In this document: positions 51,204-58,671 of the stretch, one piece after another | How positions within the stretch are numbered: position 1 is the stretch's first letter | How the letters are laid out: each line of letters starts with the position of its first letter | Source of the DNA: Aeromicrobium sp. PE09-221 | Lineage (GTDB): Bacteria; Actinomycetota; Actinomycetes; Propionibacteriales; Nocardioidaceae | Direction: 5' to 3' | Assembly (NCBI RefSeq): GCF_002174305.1 | Contig: NZ_MIJB01000003.1 | Location: forward strand, 124,001-188,000 | Length of the DNA stretch: 64,000 nt | Position numbers and translations under genes: made by a program | The notes under the pieces: model-generated | Database searches by the model: none | Told to the model about the DNA's origin: nothing | What the model saw: the letters and a program-made list of their open reading frames with translations, nothing else

Positions 51204-51683
51204 ATGCACGCTGAGGTTCCAGGGGCGAGGAGAGAGTTCATCGAGCGTTTCGCCGATCACTGGGCGGCCGTCGGCGCGTCGCGGCTCGAAGGCCTGATCG
51301 CCGGATATCTGCTGCTCGACGAGTCGGACGGCGTCGGCGCCCTGGAGCTATCGGACGAACTGGGGATCAGCAGGGGCTCGGTGTCGACGTACACACGTCA
51401 GCTCGTGGAGCGAGGGTTCGTGCGGCGGGTGCGCAAACCAGGCGAACGGGCACATTTCTTCGTGATGGATAACGATGTGTGGGCGGGATTCCTGGCCGCG
51501 GAACAGGAGTACCTCCACAACCAGCGCCGCCTCGCGGAGACCACGCTGCCGCTGGTGCGGGAGGGCGGCCGTTCCTGGGAGCGTGTCCGCAACATGCGCG
51601 ACTACATGACGTGGTTGATCGAGGCACGCCTGCCTAGCGCGTGGGAGCAGTTCAAGAAGGAACGCGACGATCCCGCACCGTGA
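51204..51683 (+). CDS. GbsR/MarR-family transcriptional regulator
   Basis: 159 aa. Winged HTH at about 45-105: LIAGYLLLDESDGVGALELS, ELGISRGSVSTYTRQLVERG, FVRRVRKPGERAHFFVMD. The ADHWAAVGASRLEGLIAGYL and long C-terminal coiled-coil helix match GbsR-like regulators. Convergent with the siderophore ABC operon and overlapping its ATPase gene by 32 nt; such genes often control adjacent transporter operons. Start ATG 51204; the nearest upstream TANNNT is not at leaderless spacing. Confidence 0.82.
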   Translation: MHAEVPGARREFIERFADHWAAVGASRLEGLIAGYLLLDESDGVGALELSDELGISRGSVSTYTRQLVERGFVRRVRKPGERAHFFVMDNDVWAGFLAAEQEYLHNQRRLAETTLPLVREGGRSWERVRNMRDYMTWLIEARLPSAWEQFKKERDDPAP

Positions 51684-52470
51684 TCATCGGCGCACCGCTC
51701 TGGGAGTCCCGCTCGATGATGCCGTCGATACCGAACACATCGGCTACGACCTCCGCGTCGAGCACATCACCAGGCGCGCCCTCACGGACGATCTCGCCAT
51801 CGTGCATCACGACCAGATGCGACGCATATCGGGCCGCCTGGTTGATGTCGTGGAGCACAGCGACCACGGTTCGCCCGTCGGCACGCATGTCCTGGCACAA
51901 GTGCAGCAATTCAACCTGATGCGCCAGGTCGAGGAAGGACGTCGGTTCGTCGAGCAGCACGTAGTCGGTCTGCTGCGCCAGGACCATGGCGATCCAGACC
52001 CGCTGGCGTTGTCCTCCGGACAGCTCGGTGAGGAGCCGGTCCGCGTAATCGGCGACCCCGGTCGCGGCCATCGCCGCATCCACGATCTCGGCGTCCCCGG
52101 GATGCCACTGCCGCAGGAGAGAGTGATAGGGATGCCTGCCGCGCGCGACGAGATCGCGCACGCGGAGGGACTCGGGCGCGACGGGATGCTGCGGGAGGGC
52201 GGCGATGCGGCGAGCGACGGCCTTCGGCCGGAGGGTGCGCACATCCACGCCGTCGACGATGACCTTCCCCGCCAGGGGCTTCAGGGTGCGGGCCAAGGCC
52301 TTCAGGAGAGTCGACTTCCCGCAGCCATTGGGGCCGATGATCGCGGTGAACTCGCCTTCTCGGACGCTGAAGTTCAACCCGTCGCTGACGATCCGGCCGT
52401 CGTAACCGAGCCGCGCGTCCTGAATCCGCAGCCCGTCGGCAGGATTCTCGAACCGGGTGGCGGTGGTCAT
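51652..52470 (-). CDS. Siderophore-iron ABC transporter, ATP-binding subunit
   Basis: 272 aa, FepC/FhuC type: Walker A IIGPNGCGKSTLLKAL, LPQHPVAPESLRVRDLVARG (family motif), signature LSGGQRQRVWIAMVLAQQTD, Walker B VLLLDEPTSFLDLAHQ, switch AVLHDINQAARYA. ATG overlaps the permease gene's stop by 4 nt. Last gene of the import operon. Confidence 0.94.
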   Translation of the reverse strand: MTTATRFENPADGLRIQDARLGYDGRIVSDGLNFSVREGEFTAIIGPNGCGKSTLLKALARTLKPLAGKVIVDGVDVRTLRPKAVARRIAALPQHPVAPESLRVRDLVARGRHPYHSLLRQWHPGDAEIVDAAMAATGVADYADRLLTELSGGQRQRVWIAMVLAQQTDYVLLDEPTSFLDLAHQVELLHLCQDMRADGRTVVAVLHDINQAARYASHLVVMHDGEIVREGAPGDVLDAEVVADVFGIDGIIERDSQSGAPMITVRDRRVPS

Positions 52471-53489
52471 AGTCGTCCTTTCGAGTGCTCACGCACGAGG
52501 AGGTAGCCGAGGTAGATGCCGCCGACGCCGAGGGTGAGCACACCGACCGGAAGCCCTTCGACGAACGGGACCTGCTGCGCGGCGAGGTCGGCGACGGCAA
52601 GGACGAGCGCCCCGGTCAGCGCGGCGGGGACGATACTGACATGGGATGTTCCGATAACTCGGCGGGCGATCTGCGGCGCGGTCAGAGCGACGAAGGAGAC
52701 GGGCCCCGCGGCGGCGACCGAGGCGCCCGCGGCGAACACGGACAGGATCACCGCGATGGTCCGGGTGCGGTTCGGATCGATTCCCACCCCCGACGCCGTG
52801 TCATCGCCCATCTCCAGCATCGACACATCCCGGGAGAATGCGATGGCCGCGGGGAGAATGACCCCGAGGGCGATGCCGGTGACGACGACATCCTGCGCGT
52901 TCACGGCGTTCAGGGAACCGACCAGATAGGCGGCGAGCTGGGAAGCCGCGTCGCGCAGGTGCGTGCTGACGACATACTGCGTGATGGCGTAGGACAACGC
53001 GGCGACGGCGATGCCGGCGATGATCGTGCGTGCGGGTGAACGAAATCCTCTGCCCGTGCACACGTACACCAGAACGGTCGCGAGCCCGGCGCCCAGCACG
53101 GCTCCGATTGAGGACGGGATCAACGGGAAGACGAGGCTGATGACGGCGACCCCGGCACCCGCTCCGGCACCCAGGCCGATGACATCGGGGCTGCCCAGCG
53201 GATTGCCGGTCACCGTCTGGAAGAGCGCCCCGGAGATCCCGAGCAGCGCTCCGGCGATGATCGCGGTTGCCAGCCTCGGTCCGCGAAGCCTTTCGAGGAC
53301 GAAAGCGGATGTGCCTTCCGCACCGCCCGATAGCGCGGAAGGGATCTCCGCGAGGGGGATGCCGAGTTCTCCGAGGGTGAGCGTGAGAGCGGAGACGAGG
53401 ACCAATGCCGCCGTCGTCACCAGGCAAAAGAGGACGGCAGGGCGGTGCACCGGAAACGCCAGTCGTCCTACCCTGATCACCGTGCTCAC
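52467..53489 (-). CDS. Siderophore-iron ABC transporter, permease (FecCD family)
   Basis: 340 aa, about ten membrane segments. RLRGPRLATAIIAGALLGIS, GALFQTVTGNPLGSPDVIGL (the conserved QxxxxNPLxxPxxxG), VLSVFAAGASVAAAGPVSFV, GLTAPQIARRVIGTSH-like loops. Pairs with the 53486 gene as a heterodimer. GTG 53489 overlaps the other permease stop (GTGA); longer in-frame readings upstream run antisense-like through that gene and are rejected. Confidence 0.93.
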   Translation of the reverse strand: MSTVIRVGRLAFPVHRPAVLFCLVTTAALVLVSALTLTLGELGIPLAEIPSALSGGAEGTSAFVLERLRGPRLATAIIAGALLGISGALFQTVTGNPLGSPDVIGLGAGAGAGVAVISLVFPLIPSSIGAVLGAGLATVLVYVCTGRGFRSPARTIIAGIAVAALSYAITQYVVSTHLRDAASQLAAYLVGSLNAVNAQDVVVTGIALGVILPAAIAFSRDVSMLEMGDDTASGVGIDPNRTRTIAVILSVFAAGASVAAAGPVSFVALTAPQIARRVIGTSHVSIVPAALTGALVLAVADLAAQQVPFVEGLPVGVLTLGVGGIYLGYLLVREHSKGRL

Positions 53490-54484
53490 CGCGCGGCCCA
53501 TCCCTTGCGCACGGCGAACAACAGGAACGGCGCCCCGACGAGCGCGGTGACGATGCCGACCATGATCTCCTCCGGACGAGCCGCTATGCGCCCGATGATG
53601 TCGGCCACCACGAGCAGCGCAGCCCCGAGGATCGCGGCGACTGGCACCCGCCAGCGGTGGTCGGCGCCGATGATCGAGTGGGTGAGATGCGGCACGACGA
53701 GCCCGACGAAGGCGATCGGTCCGACCGCAGCGGTGGCCGCGGCGGCCAGCAACGCGGACGCGAGGATGCCCGCGGCGCGCACGAGCGCCACCGGGGTGCC
53801 GAGCGAGGTCGCGACATCCTCGCCGAGGGCCAGATTGTTCAGCGAGGGGGCCAGCAGCAGCGCGAGCAACATTCCCGCGATGAGTGCGGGGGCGATGGCG
53901 GCGGCGACCTCGGCATCCCGCCCGCTGAGCGAACCGATCACCCAGAACCGGAACGAGTCGAAGATGCCGGGGTTGGTGAGGATCATCGCCTGGATGTAGG
54001 CGGTGAGCACGGCCGACACGACAGCACCCGTCAGCAGCAGGGAGACGACGCTTCCCGAAGCCGAGCGTGCGCCCACCGCGTACACGATGACGACCGTGAC
54101 CAGCGCCCCGGCGAAGGCGACCCACACGGAGCGGCCCCCGATCCCGGCGCCCGTGACGGCGGAGACCGAGACGACCGCGGCCGCCGAGCCCACGGTCACG
54201 CCGAGCAAACCCGGGTCGCCGAGCGGGTTGCGCGTGATCCCCTGGATGATCACCCCCGAGACGGCCAGGGCCGAACCGCACAGCACGCCCATCAGGGTTC
54301 GATCGATGCGCGCATCGAGCACTGCCTCCAGGTAGGGGTTCGCCGCGCCAGTGAGGACGGCCAGCACTTCACCGGGCCCGGTGACCTTGCCGCCGAGGAA
54401 AAGACTCGCGAGGGTGGCGAGCGCGAGCCCCGCTGCCGCGAGAAAGAGAATCCCCGCGCGGGCGAGGCTCGCGCCGCGTGTCAC
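53486..54484 (-). CDS. Siderophore-iron ABC transporter, permease (FecCD family)
   Basis: 332 aa. DARIDRTLMGVLCGSALAVS, GVIIQGITRNPLGDPGLLGV, VGPIAFVGLVVPHLTHSIIG, HRWRVPVAAILGAALLVVAD, EEIMVGIVTALVGAPFLLFA are FepD/BtuC signatures. GTG 54484 overlaps the binding-protein stop. Forms the channel with its neighbour. Confidence 0.93.
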   Translation of the reverse strand: MTRGASLARAGILFLAAAGLALATLASLFLGGKVTGPGEVLAVLTGAANPYLEAVLDARIDRTLMGVLCGSALAVSGVIIQGITRNPLGDPGLLGVTVGSAAAVVSVSAVTGAGIGGRSVWVAFAGALVTVVIVYAVGARSASGSVVSLLLTGAVVSAVLTAYIQAMILTNPGIFDSFRFWVIGSLSGRDAEVAAAIAPALIAGMLLALLLAPSLNNLALGEDVATSLGTPVALVRAAGILASALLAAAATAAVGPIAFVGLVVPHLTHSIIGADHRWRVPVAAILGAALLVVADIIGRIAARPEEIMVGIVTALVGAPFLLFAVRKGWAAR

Positions 54485-55512
54485 CGGTCGAGCTTCGCGA
54501 CGGCCTCGTCGATGAGCGGGACGAAGCGCTCCAAGGTCCACGGCACGGTCAGCGGGTTGATGATGGACGAGCCGGTCACGAACGGCTGATCCGTCGGCGC
54601 GACCACCGAGCCGCGGGCGATCGCCGGAATCTGCCGGTACAGCTCCTGGCCCTCGATCTCCGCACGACTCTCCTCATCGGAGTAGAACGTGAAGATCAGA
54701 TCGGAGCCAGCGAGTTTATCGGCATTCTCCAGACCGATGGACGCGGAGTCGGTGCCTTCGACCTCGTACTCGCGCAGCTCCTCGATCACCGGGTCGACCG
54801 TGAGTCCCAGCGCGCGGACCATCGCCACGCGCTGCTCGTCCTCGAAGAACACCCCGAGGGTTCCCGGGCCGCTGTTGTAGATATAGGAGAAGGTGATGTC
54901 CTCATACTCCTCGCGGGCAGCGGAACTCAGCTGCTCGTCGATCTCCTCGATCAGCGCCGCGGCCTCATCGGGTTGCCCCATCGCCTCGCCGATGACCTCG
55001 ATCTGCTCCTGCCAGGTGATCACCCACGGCTCTTCCTCATAGGCGACCGTCGGCGCGATGTCAGTGAGGATGTCGAACTGCTCCTGTGTCACGCCCGACC
55101 ACGGCGCGAGGATCAGATCCGGCTCCAGCTCGACGATCGCCTCGATATCGAGCTCGGTACTGCCGGTGAACTGCGCTGGCAAGTCCGCCCCTTGCTCCGT
55201 TACCGCTTCGTGGATCCACGGCAGATACCCGCTCTCATCGCTGCCCCAGGGGTACTCCTCGATGCCGACGGGAATCGTCCCCAAAGCGATCGCCGTCTCC
55301 GCCGACCCCTGGCCGAGCGTGACGATGCGCTCCGGCTTCTCGGTGACCACGGCCTCCCCGAGCGCGTGCTCGATCGTGACGGTCTCCCAGTCCTCATCCG
55401 AAACCGTCTCCTGCGAGGAAGTGGAACTCGTCTCCCCGCAGCCCGTCAGCGCGAACAGACCCGCCGCCAGGGCGGTTGCCGCCCAGGAGCGTGCCGATGA
55501 TGTCTTCTGCAT
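54481..55512 (-). CDS. Iron-siderophore ABC transporter, substrate-binding lipoprotein
   Basis: 343 aa. Lipobox FALTGCGET (Cys25), Fe-siderophore PBP_III fold: EKPERIVTLGQGSAETAIAL, PVGIEEYPWGSDESGYLPWI, DIEAIVELEPDLILAPWSGV, VPWTLERFVPLIDEAVAK. The set resembles binders of hydroxamate-type siderophores (desferrioxamine-like), but ligand choice is inference. First ABC gene; a probable iron box at 55563-55581 lies 51 nt upstream. Confidence 0.9.
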   Translation of the reverse strand: MQKTSSARSWAATALAAGLFALTGCGETSSTSSQETVSDEDWETVTIEHALGEAVVTEKPERIVTLGQGSAETAIALGTIPVGIEEYPWGSDESGYLPWIHEAVTEQGADLPAQFTGSTELDIEAIVELEPDLILAPWSGVTQEQFDILTDIAPTVAYEEEPWVITWQEQIEVIGEAMGQPDEAAALIEEIDEQLSSAAREEYEDITFSYIYNSGPGTLGVFFEDEQRVAMVRALGLTVDPVIEELREYEVEGTDSASIGLENADKLAGSDLIFTFYSDEESRAEIEGQELYRQIPAIARGSVVAPTDQPFVTGSSIINPLTVPWTLERFVPLIDEAVAKLDR

Positions 55513-55562
55513 GCCGTGTAAGTCCTCTCATAGCGCAGTGCGGCGCCGTTGAAGTGCCTGAG

Positions 55563-55581
55563 TTAGGCCAAGCTTCCCTTA
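55563..55581. promoter_or_regulatory. Probable DtxR/IdeR iron box upstream of binding-protein gene
   Basis: TTAGGCCAAGCTTCCCTTA, 13 of 19 matches to the TTAGGTTAGGCTAACCTAA consensus with both TTAGG and CCTTA-type arms, upstream of the binding-protein gene. Expected to repress the import operon when iron is sufficient. Confidence 0.65.
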
Positions 55582-55857
55582 GCAAACTATCAAATTGTCT
55601 GAAAGTTCCCGATCGGGGGCCGCGCGCATCCCGGACGAGCTGCGCGAGTTCACGTTGCATGTCGTGGCTGTCGAGACGGAGCAGTGCGACAGACTCGGTG
55701 TACGTGCAACCGCGCGAAGAAGGCCGTCGAGGTCGCGGGAGAACGGATCGTGGTCGATGAGGCCCGGGATGCTCGACCAGGTACGTCGTCCGGCATCCGC
55801 GAACTGCGCAGCGAGTCACCCGTCAGGTCATGACACATTGGCCCGCCCAGGGCGGTC
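55582..55857 (-). pseudogene. Possible decayed gene between siderophore binding protein and SIP
   Basis: Coding-like composition on the minus strand but split over frames: one frame reads SSIPGLIDHDPFSRDLDGLL, another VALLRLDSHDMQRELAQLVR after it. Joining them needs at least one frameshift, and there is no start with a ribosome site. The family is not recognised. It may equally be non-coding. Confidence 0.25.
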
Positions 55858-56679
55858 TCAGGTCGTCGCAGGTCGCCCGTGACGCCAGTAGCCGACGAAG
55901 TCCACGTGGCGCTTGGGCACGCCCCACTCCTGCACGAGATGGCGGCGAGCACCCGTGGCGAGACCGGACTCGCCGATGAGGTGCGCGTGGACGACGCCGT
56001 CCAGCGGGACGGTCGCCTTCAGGGCCTCGAGCGCGAGCTGTCCCGGCCGGTCGGTGCCCACGGACGACTCGTCGCGATGGATCCAGCGCACCTCCATCTC
56101 GTGCGGTACCCGCAGCTCCTGGCGGTCGCCGGCTGTAGGAACCTCGATGATCGCGATCCCCCGTGCCGTCTCCGGGAGCGAGGCACTGATTCCGGCCACG
56201 GCAGGCAGCGCTGTCTCGTCACCGACGAGCAGCGTCCAGTCGTGCGGGTGGTCAGGCGTGAAGCCGATGCCCTGGTCCAGGAATCCCACGCGGTCACCGG
56301 GGCTAGCAGCGAGCGCGAACCGAGCCGCCGGTCCCAGACCCCCTGCCTCGTCCTCGTGGATCACGAAGTCGATGTCCACCTCCCCCGTGCCAGGGCGGAC
56401 GTCGCGCAGCGTGTACGCCCGGACCCAGGGGCGTCGCACCTTCGGCGTGGCGAGGTACTGCAGGTACCAGCCGATCTCGCTGGTCCGTGTCGGCAGCTGC
56501 AGCGCGTCCTGCCCTTCGCGCGCGAAGAAGAGCCGGCACCAGTGGTCGTGCCCACGCGGCACCAGCTCGTCCAGTCCGCCAAGGGTCAGGCGCACGAAAT
56601 TCGGGCTGATGCGTTCGGCGTGGCGCACGTGCGCCACGGCGAACTGCCGATCAGTGGGCGTGTTCTTCTTTCTTCCCAT
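55858..56679 (-). CDS. Siderophore-interacting protein (ViuB-type ferric-siderophore reductase)
   Basis: 273 aa. FAD-binding N-terminal half with RAYTLRDVRPGTGEVDIDFV (FAD motif RxYTxR), GPAARFALAASPGDRVGFLD, and NAD(P)H-type C-terminal half DWTLLVGDETALPAVAGISA. Reduces ferric siderophores in the cytoplasm to release iron. ATG 56679 lies 6 nt after TATCCT, which is embedded in an iron box, so the gene should be derepressed under iron limitation like the ABC operon downstream. Confidence 0.92.
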   Translation of the reverse strand: MGRKKNTPTDRQFAVAHVRHAERISPNFVRLTLGGLDELVPRGHDHWCRLFFAREGQDALQLPTRTSEIGWYLQYLATPKVRRPWVRAYTLRDVRPGTGEVDIDFVIHEDEAGGLGPAARFALAASPGDRVGFLDQGIGFTPDHPHDWTLLVGDETALPAVAGISASLPETARGIAIIEVPTAGDRQELRVPHEMEVRWIHRDESSVGTDRPGQLALEALKATVPLDGVVHAHLIGESGLATGARRHLVQEWGVPKRHVDFVGYWRHGRPATT

Positions 56680-56683
56680 GGAC

Positions 56684-56702
56684 TGAGGATAGCCTTACCT
56701 GT
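56684..56702. promoter_or_regulatory. Probable DtxR/IdeR iron box over SIP -10
   Basis: TGAGGATAGCCTTACCTGT, 13 of 19 consensus matches. The -10 TATCCT (minus strand, 56686-56691), 6 nt before ATG 56679, is inside it. Confidence 0.7.
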
Positions 56703-56800
56703 CGCCGTCCAGCGTCAGTCCCGCCCACCCCGCGGGAGTCGGTAGACCATGGGTGCGCTTGCTGTTCGTGCCGAGACTGATGCGTTGTGTCTATGGCGCA

Positions 56801-57130
56801 TCACTGGAGCGGCGGGCACTCCAGGACTTCGATCGCGTTCCCCTCGTCCAGGGTCAGGTGCGGGTGCGCGGAGAAGATCCGTGCGGCCTCGTCATGCGAG
56901 CCGGCCTCGACGATCGCGTACGCAACCTTGCTGTCAGTGAAGTCCTCGACCCCGGCCTGGGTCACCATCTTCTTCCTGAACAACGGGGCGCCGGGATCGA
57001 CCAGGGCGCTCTCATTGGCCTGGGCCCATGCGGCCCATGCCGCCATGAATCCTGCCTGCTGATCGTCGCTGAACTCGCTCATGGACTCGTCGTCCGCGGC
57101 ACCGTTCAAGATCGCGAGAAATCTGCTCAT
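56801..57130 (-). CDS. YciI-like protein
   Basis: 109 aa. YCII-type fold: SRFLAILNGAADDESMSEFS, VDPGAPLFRKKMVTQAGVED, AIVEAGSHDEAARIFSAHPH, LDEGNAIEVLECPPL. Has an Asp-Asp pair typical of the family. No sigma factor beside it, unlike the DGPF gene at 977. ATG 57130, 6 nt after TAGGGT. Function unknown. Confidence 0.8.
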   Translation of the reverse strand: MSRFLAILNGAADDESMSEFSDDQQAGFMAAWAAWAQANESALVDPGAPLFRKKMVTQAGVEDFTDSKVAYAIVEAGSHDEAARIFSAHPHLTLDEGNAIEVLECPPLQ

Positions 57131-57136
57131 CCCGTC

Positions 57137-57142
57137 ACCCTA
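57137..57142 (-). promoter_or_regulatory. -10 hexamer TAGGGT, leaderless start of YciI-like gene
   Basis: Minus-strand TAGGGT with 6 nt (GACGGG) to ATG 57130. Confidence 0.55.
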
Positions 57143-57213
57143 GGCCCCAGAATCACCAGATTCGTTGACCCCTCTCGGATCTCCGCTTCGTGGAGATTCC
57201 ACTAGAGCTCTCG

Positions 57214-57299
57214 TGGTGCGCGAGGGGGGATTTGAACCCCCACGCCCTTGCGGACACTGGCACCTGAAGCCAGCGCGTCTACCATTCCGCCACTCGCGC
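57214..57299 (-). tRNA. tRNA-Leu (anticodon CAG)
   Basis: 86-nt class II tRNA on the minus strand: acceptor GCGCGAG with CTCGCGC, anticodon loop TTCAGGT giving CAG, variable arm TGTCCGCAAGGGCGT, T arm GGGTTCAAATCCC; CCA encoded. Reads CUG, the major Leu codon in this DNA. Confidence 0.97.
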
Positions 57300-57439
57300 A
57301 TGTGGCCGTCCGTCACCGACGCTACGACCGAGGAATGAGTCTAGCAGCGTCCTTCGGCCAGTCGCGTACCGGCCCGCCTCCACCGGACCGATACGATCTA
57401 GAGGAGTCACTGCCCGGTCCCCAGCGAGAGGAGTGCACC

Positions 57440-58162
57440 ATGGCTGGCGTCCTGAGCCGCTTCGAGCGACGCCTGGAAGGCGCGGTCACCGGTGCGTTCG
57501 CGCGGGCTTTCCGCAGCGCGGTGCAGCCGGTCGAGATCGCCGCCGAGCTGCAGCGCGAGATCGACAACTCCACGAGCATCCTCAGCCGCGACCGCATCCT
57601 CGTCCCGAACGACTTCACGGTACATCTCTCCCCGGCGGACTACGAGCGGCTGACCCCCTTCGGCTCCACGCTCGCCGAGGAATTGGCCACGCTGGTGCGT
57701 GAGCACGTCGAGGAGCAGCGATACACCCTCGCCGGCGGGCTCGCCATCACCTTCGAGCGCGACGACACACTGCGCACGGGCCGCTTCACCGTCGACAGTC
57801 GTACTAATGCGACCGTGCATGCCTCCCCGGCCGAGCGACTGACCGACACGTCCGTGCGCTCGGCCGCCGTCGTCCTGGAGGTCGGCGGGATGAAGCATCC
57901 GGTCAGCCCACCCGGTCTCGTCATCGGCCGCGGCTCCGACAGCGACCTCAAGATCGACGACCCCGGCATCTCCCGGCGGCACGCCCGCATCCACGTCGGT
58001 GGACTCGCCGATGCCCCCGCCGTCGCGGTCGAAGATCTCGGTTCCACCAACGGCGTGGTCGTCGACGGACGGCGCGTCGAATCGTCCCCGGTATCCGACG
58101 GGTCGCAGATCCGGCTCGGAAACACTACGCTCACCGTGCGCATCCCCTCGTCCACTCGGTGA
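57440..58162 (+). CDS. fhaA: FhaA: DUF3662-FHA protein
   Basis: 240 aa. N-terminal DUF3662 (MAGVLSRFERRLEGAVTGAF; QPVEIAAELQREIDNSTSIL; LVPNDFTVHLSPADYERLTP), short linker, C-terminal FHA with GLVIGRGSDSDLKIDDPGIS, RRHARIHV, DLGSTNGVVVDGRRV. In mycobacteria FhaA binds phosphorylated MurJ and PknB pathway proteins to control peptidoglycan synthesis at the poles. Linker much shorter than mycobacterial FhaA. First gene of the cell-wall signalling operon; GAGAGGAG before ATG. Confidence 0.94.
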   Translation: MAGVLSRFERRLEGAVTGAFARAFRSAVQPVEIAAELQREIDNSTSILSRDRILVPNDFTVHLSPADYERLTPFGSTLAEELATLVREHVEEQRYTLAGGLAITFERDDTLRTGRFTVDSRTNATVHASPAERLTDTSVRSAAVVLEVGGMKHPVSPPGLVIGRGSDSDLKIDDPGISRRHARIHVGGLADAPAVAVEDLGSTNGVVVDGRRVESSPVSDGSQIRLGNTTLTVRIPSSTR

Positions 58163-58173
58163 TCCGGAGCACC

Positions 58174-58671
58174 ATGAGCGAACTGACCCTGACCCTCATC
58201 AAGTTCGGCTTCCTGGCCGTCTTGTGGATCTTCGTGTTGTCGGCCGTCTCGGTGATCCGCACCGACATCTTCGGCACCCGCGTCCCCACCCGCCCGGTCG
58301 CCAAGGCGGCCAAGGCGGGCAAGACCCCGACACCCGCGACGCCCAAGAAGAAGGCGCCCAAGAAGCGCGGTCTGCGCGGGCGGCCCTCGGTGCTGCAGAT
58401 CGTCGAAGGGCCCAATGCGGGGCAGAGCGTGCCGCTCGGCGACGAGCCGCTGCTGCTCGGCCGCGGCACGGACGCGGCGATCCGGCTCAACGACGACTAC
58501 GTCTCGACCCGCCACGCCCGCTTCGCCAGCAACGGCGAGCAGTGGTTCGTCGAGGACCTGGGTTCAACCAATGGCACATATATCGGCAGCCAGCGGATCA
58601 CCTCACCGGTCCCCGTACCGATCGGCACCCAAGTGCGGCTCGGCAAGACGATCGTGGAGCTGCGCAAGTAG
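58174..58671 (+). CDS. fhaB: FhaB/FipA-interacting FHA membrane protein
   Basis: 165 aa. N-terminal membrane helix (LIKFGFLAVLWIFVLSAVSV), a Lys/Pro/Ala-rich linker, then FHA: GPNAGQSVPLGDEPLLLGRG, YVSTRHARFASNGEQWFVED, LGSTNGTYIGSQRI. Binds phospho-threonine on PknB substrates in division. 11 nt after fhaA. Confidence 0.93.
   Translation: MSELTLTLIKFGFLAVLWIFVLSAVSVIRTDIFGTRVPTRPVAKAAKAGKTPTPATPKKKAPKKRGLRGRPSVLQIVEGPNAGQSVPLGDEPLLLGRGTDAAIRLNDDYVSTRHARFASNGEQWFVEDLGSTNGTYIGSQRITSPVPVPIGTQVRLGKTIVELRK

Noticed and set aside
52467..54281. Extended N-terminus for the siderophore permease
   Set aside because: The first 264 codons run out of frame through the other permease gene; the GTG at 53489 with GTGA overlap gives the normal length.
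57179..57197. Hairpin ATCTCC-N7-GGAGAT as a tRNA-Leu terminator
   Set aside because: Only a 6-bp stem with no T-run; too weak to call.
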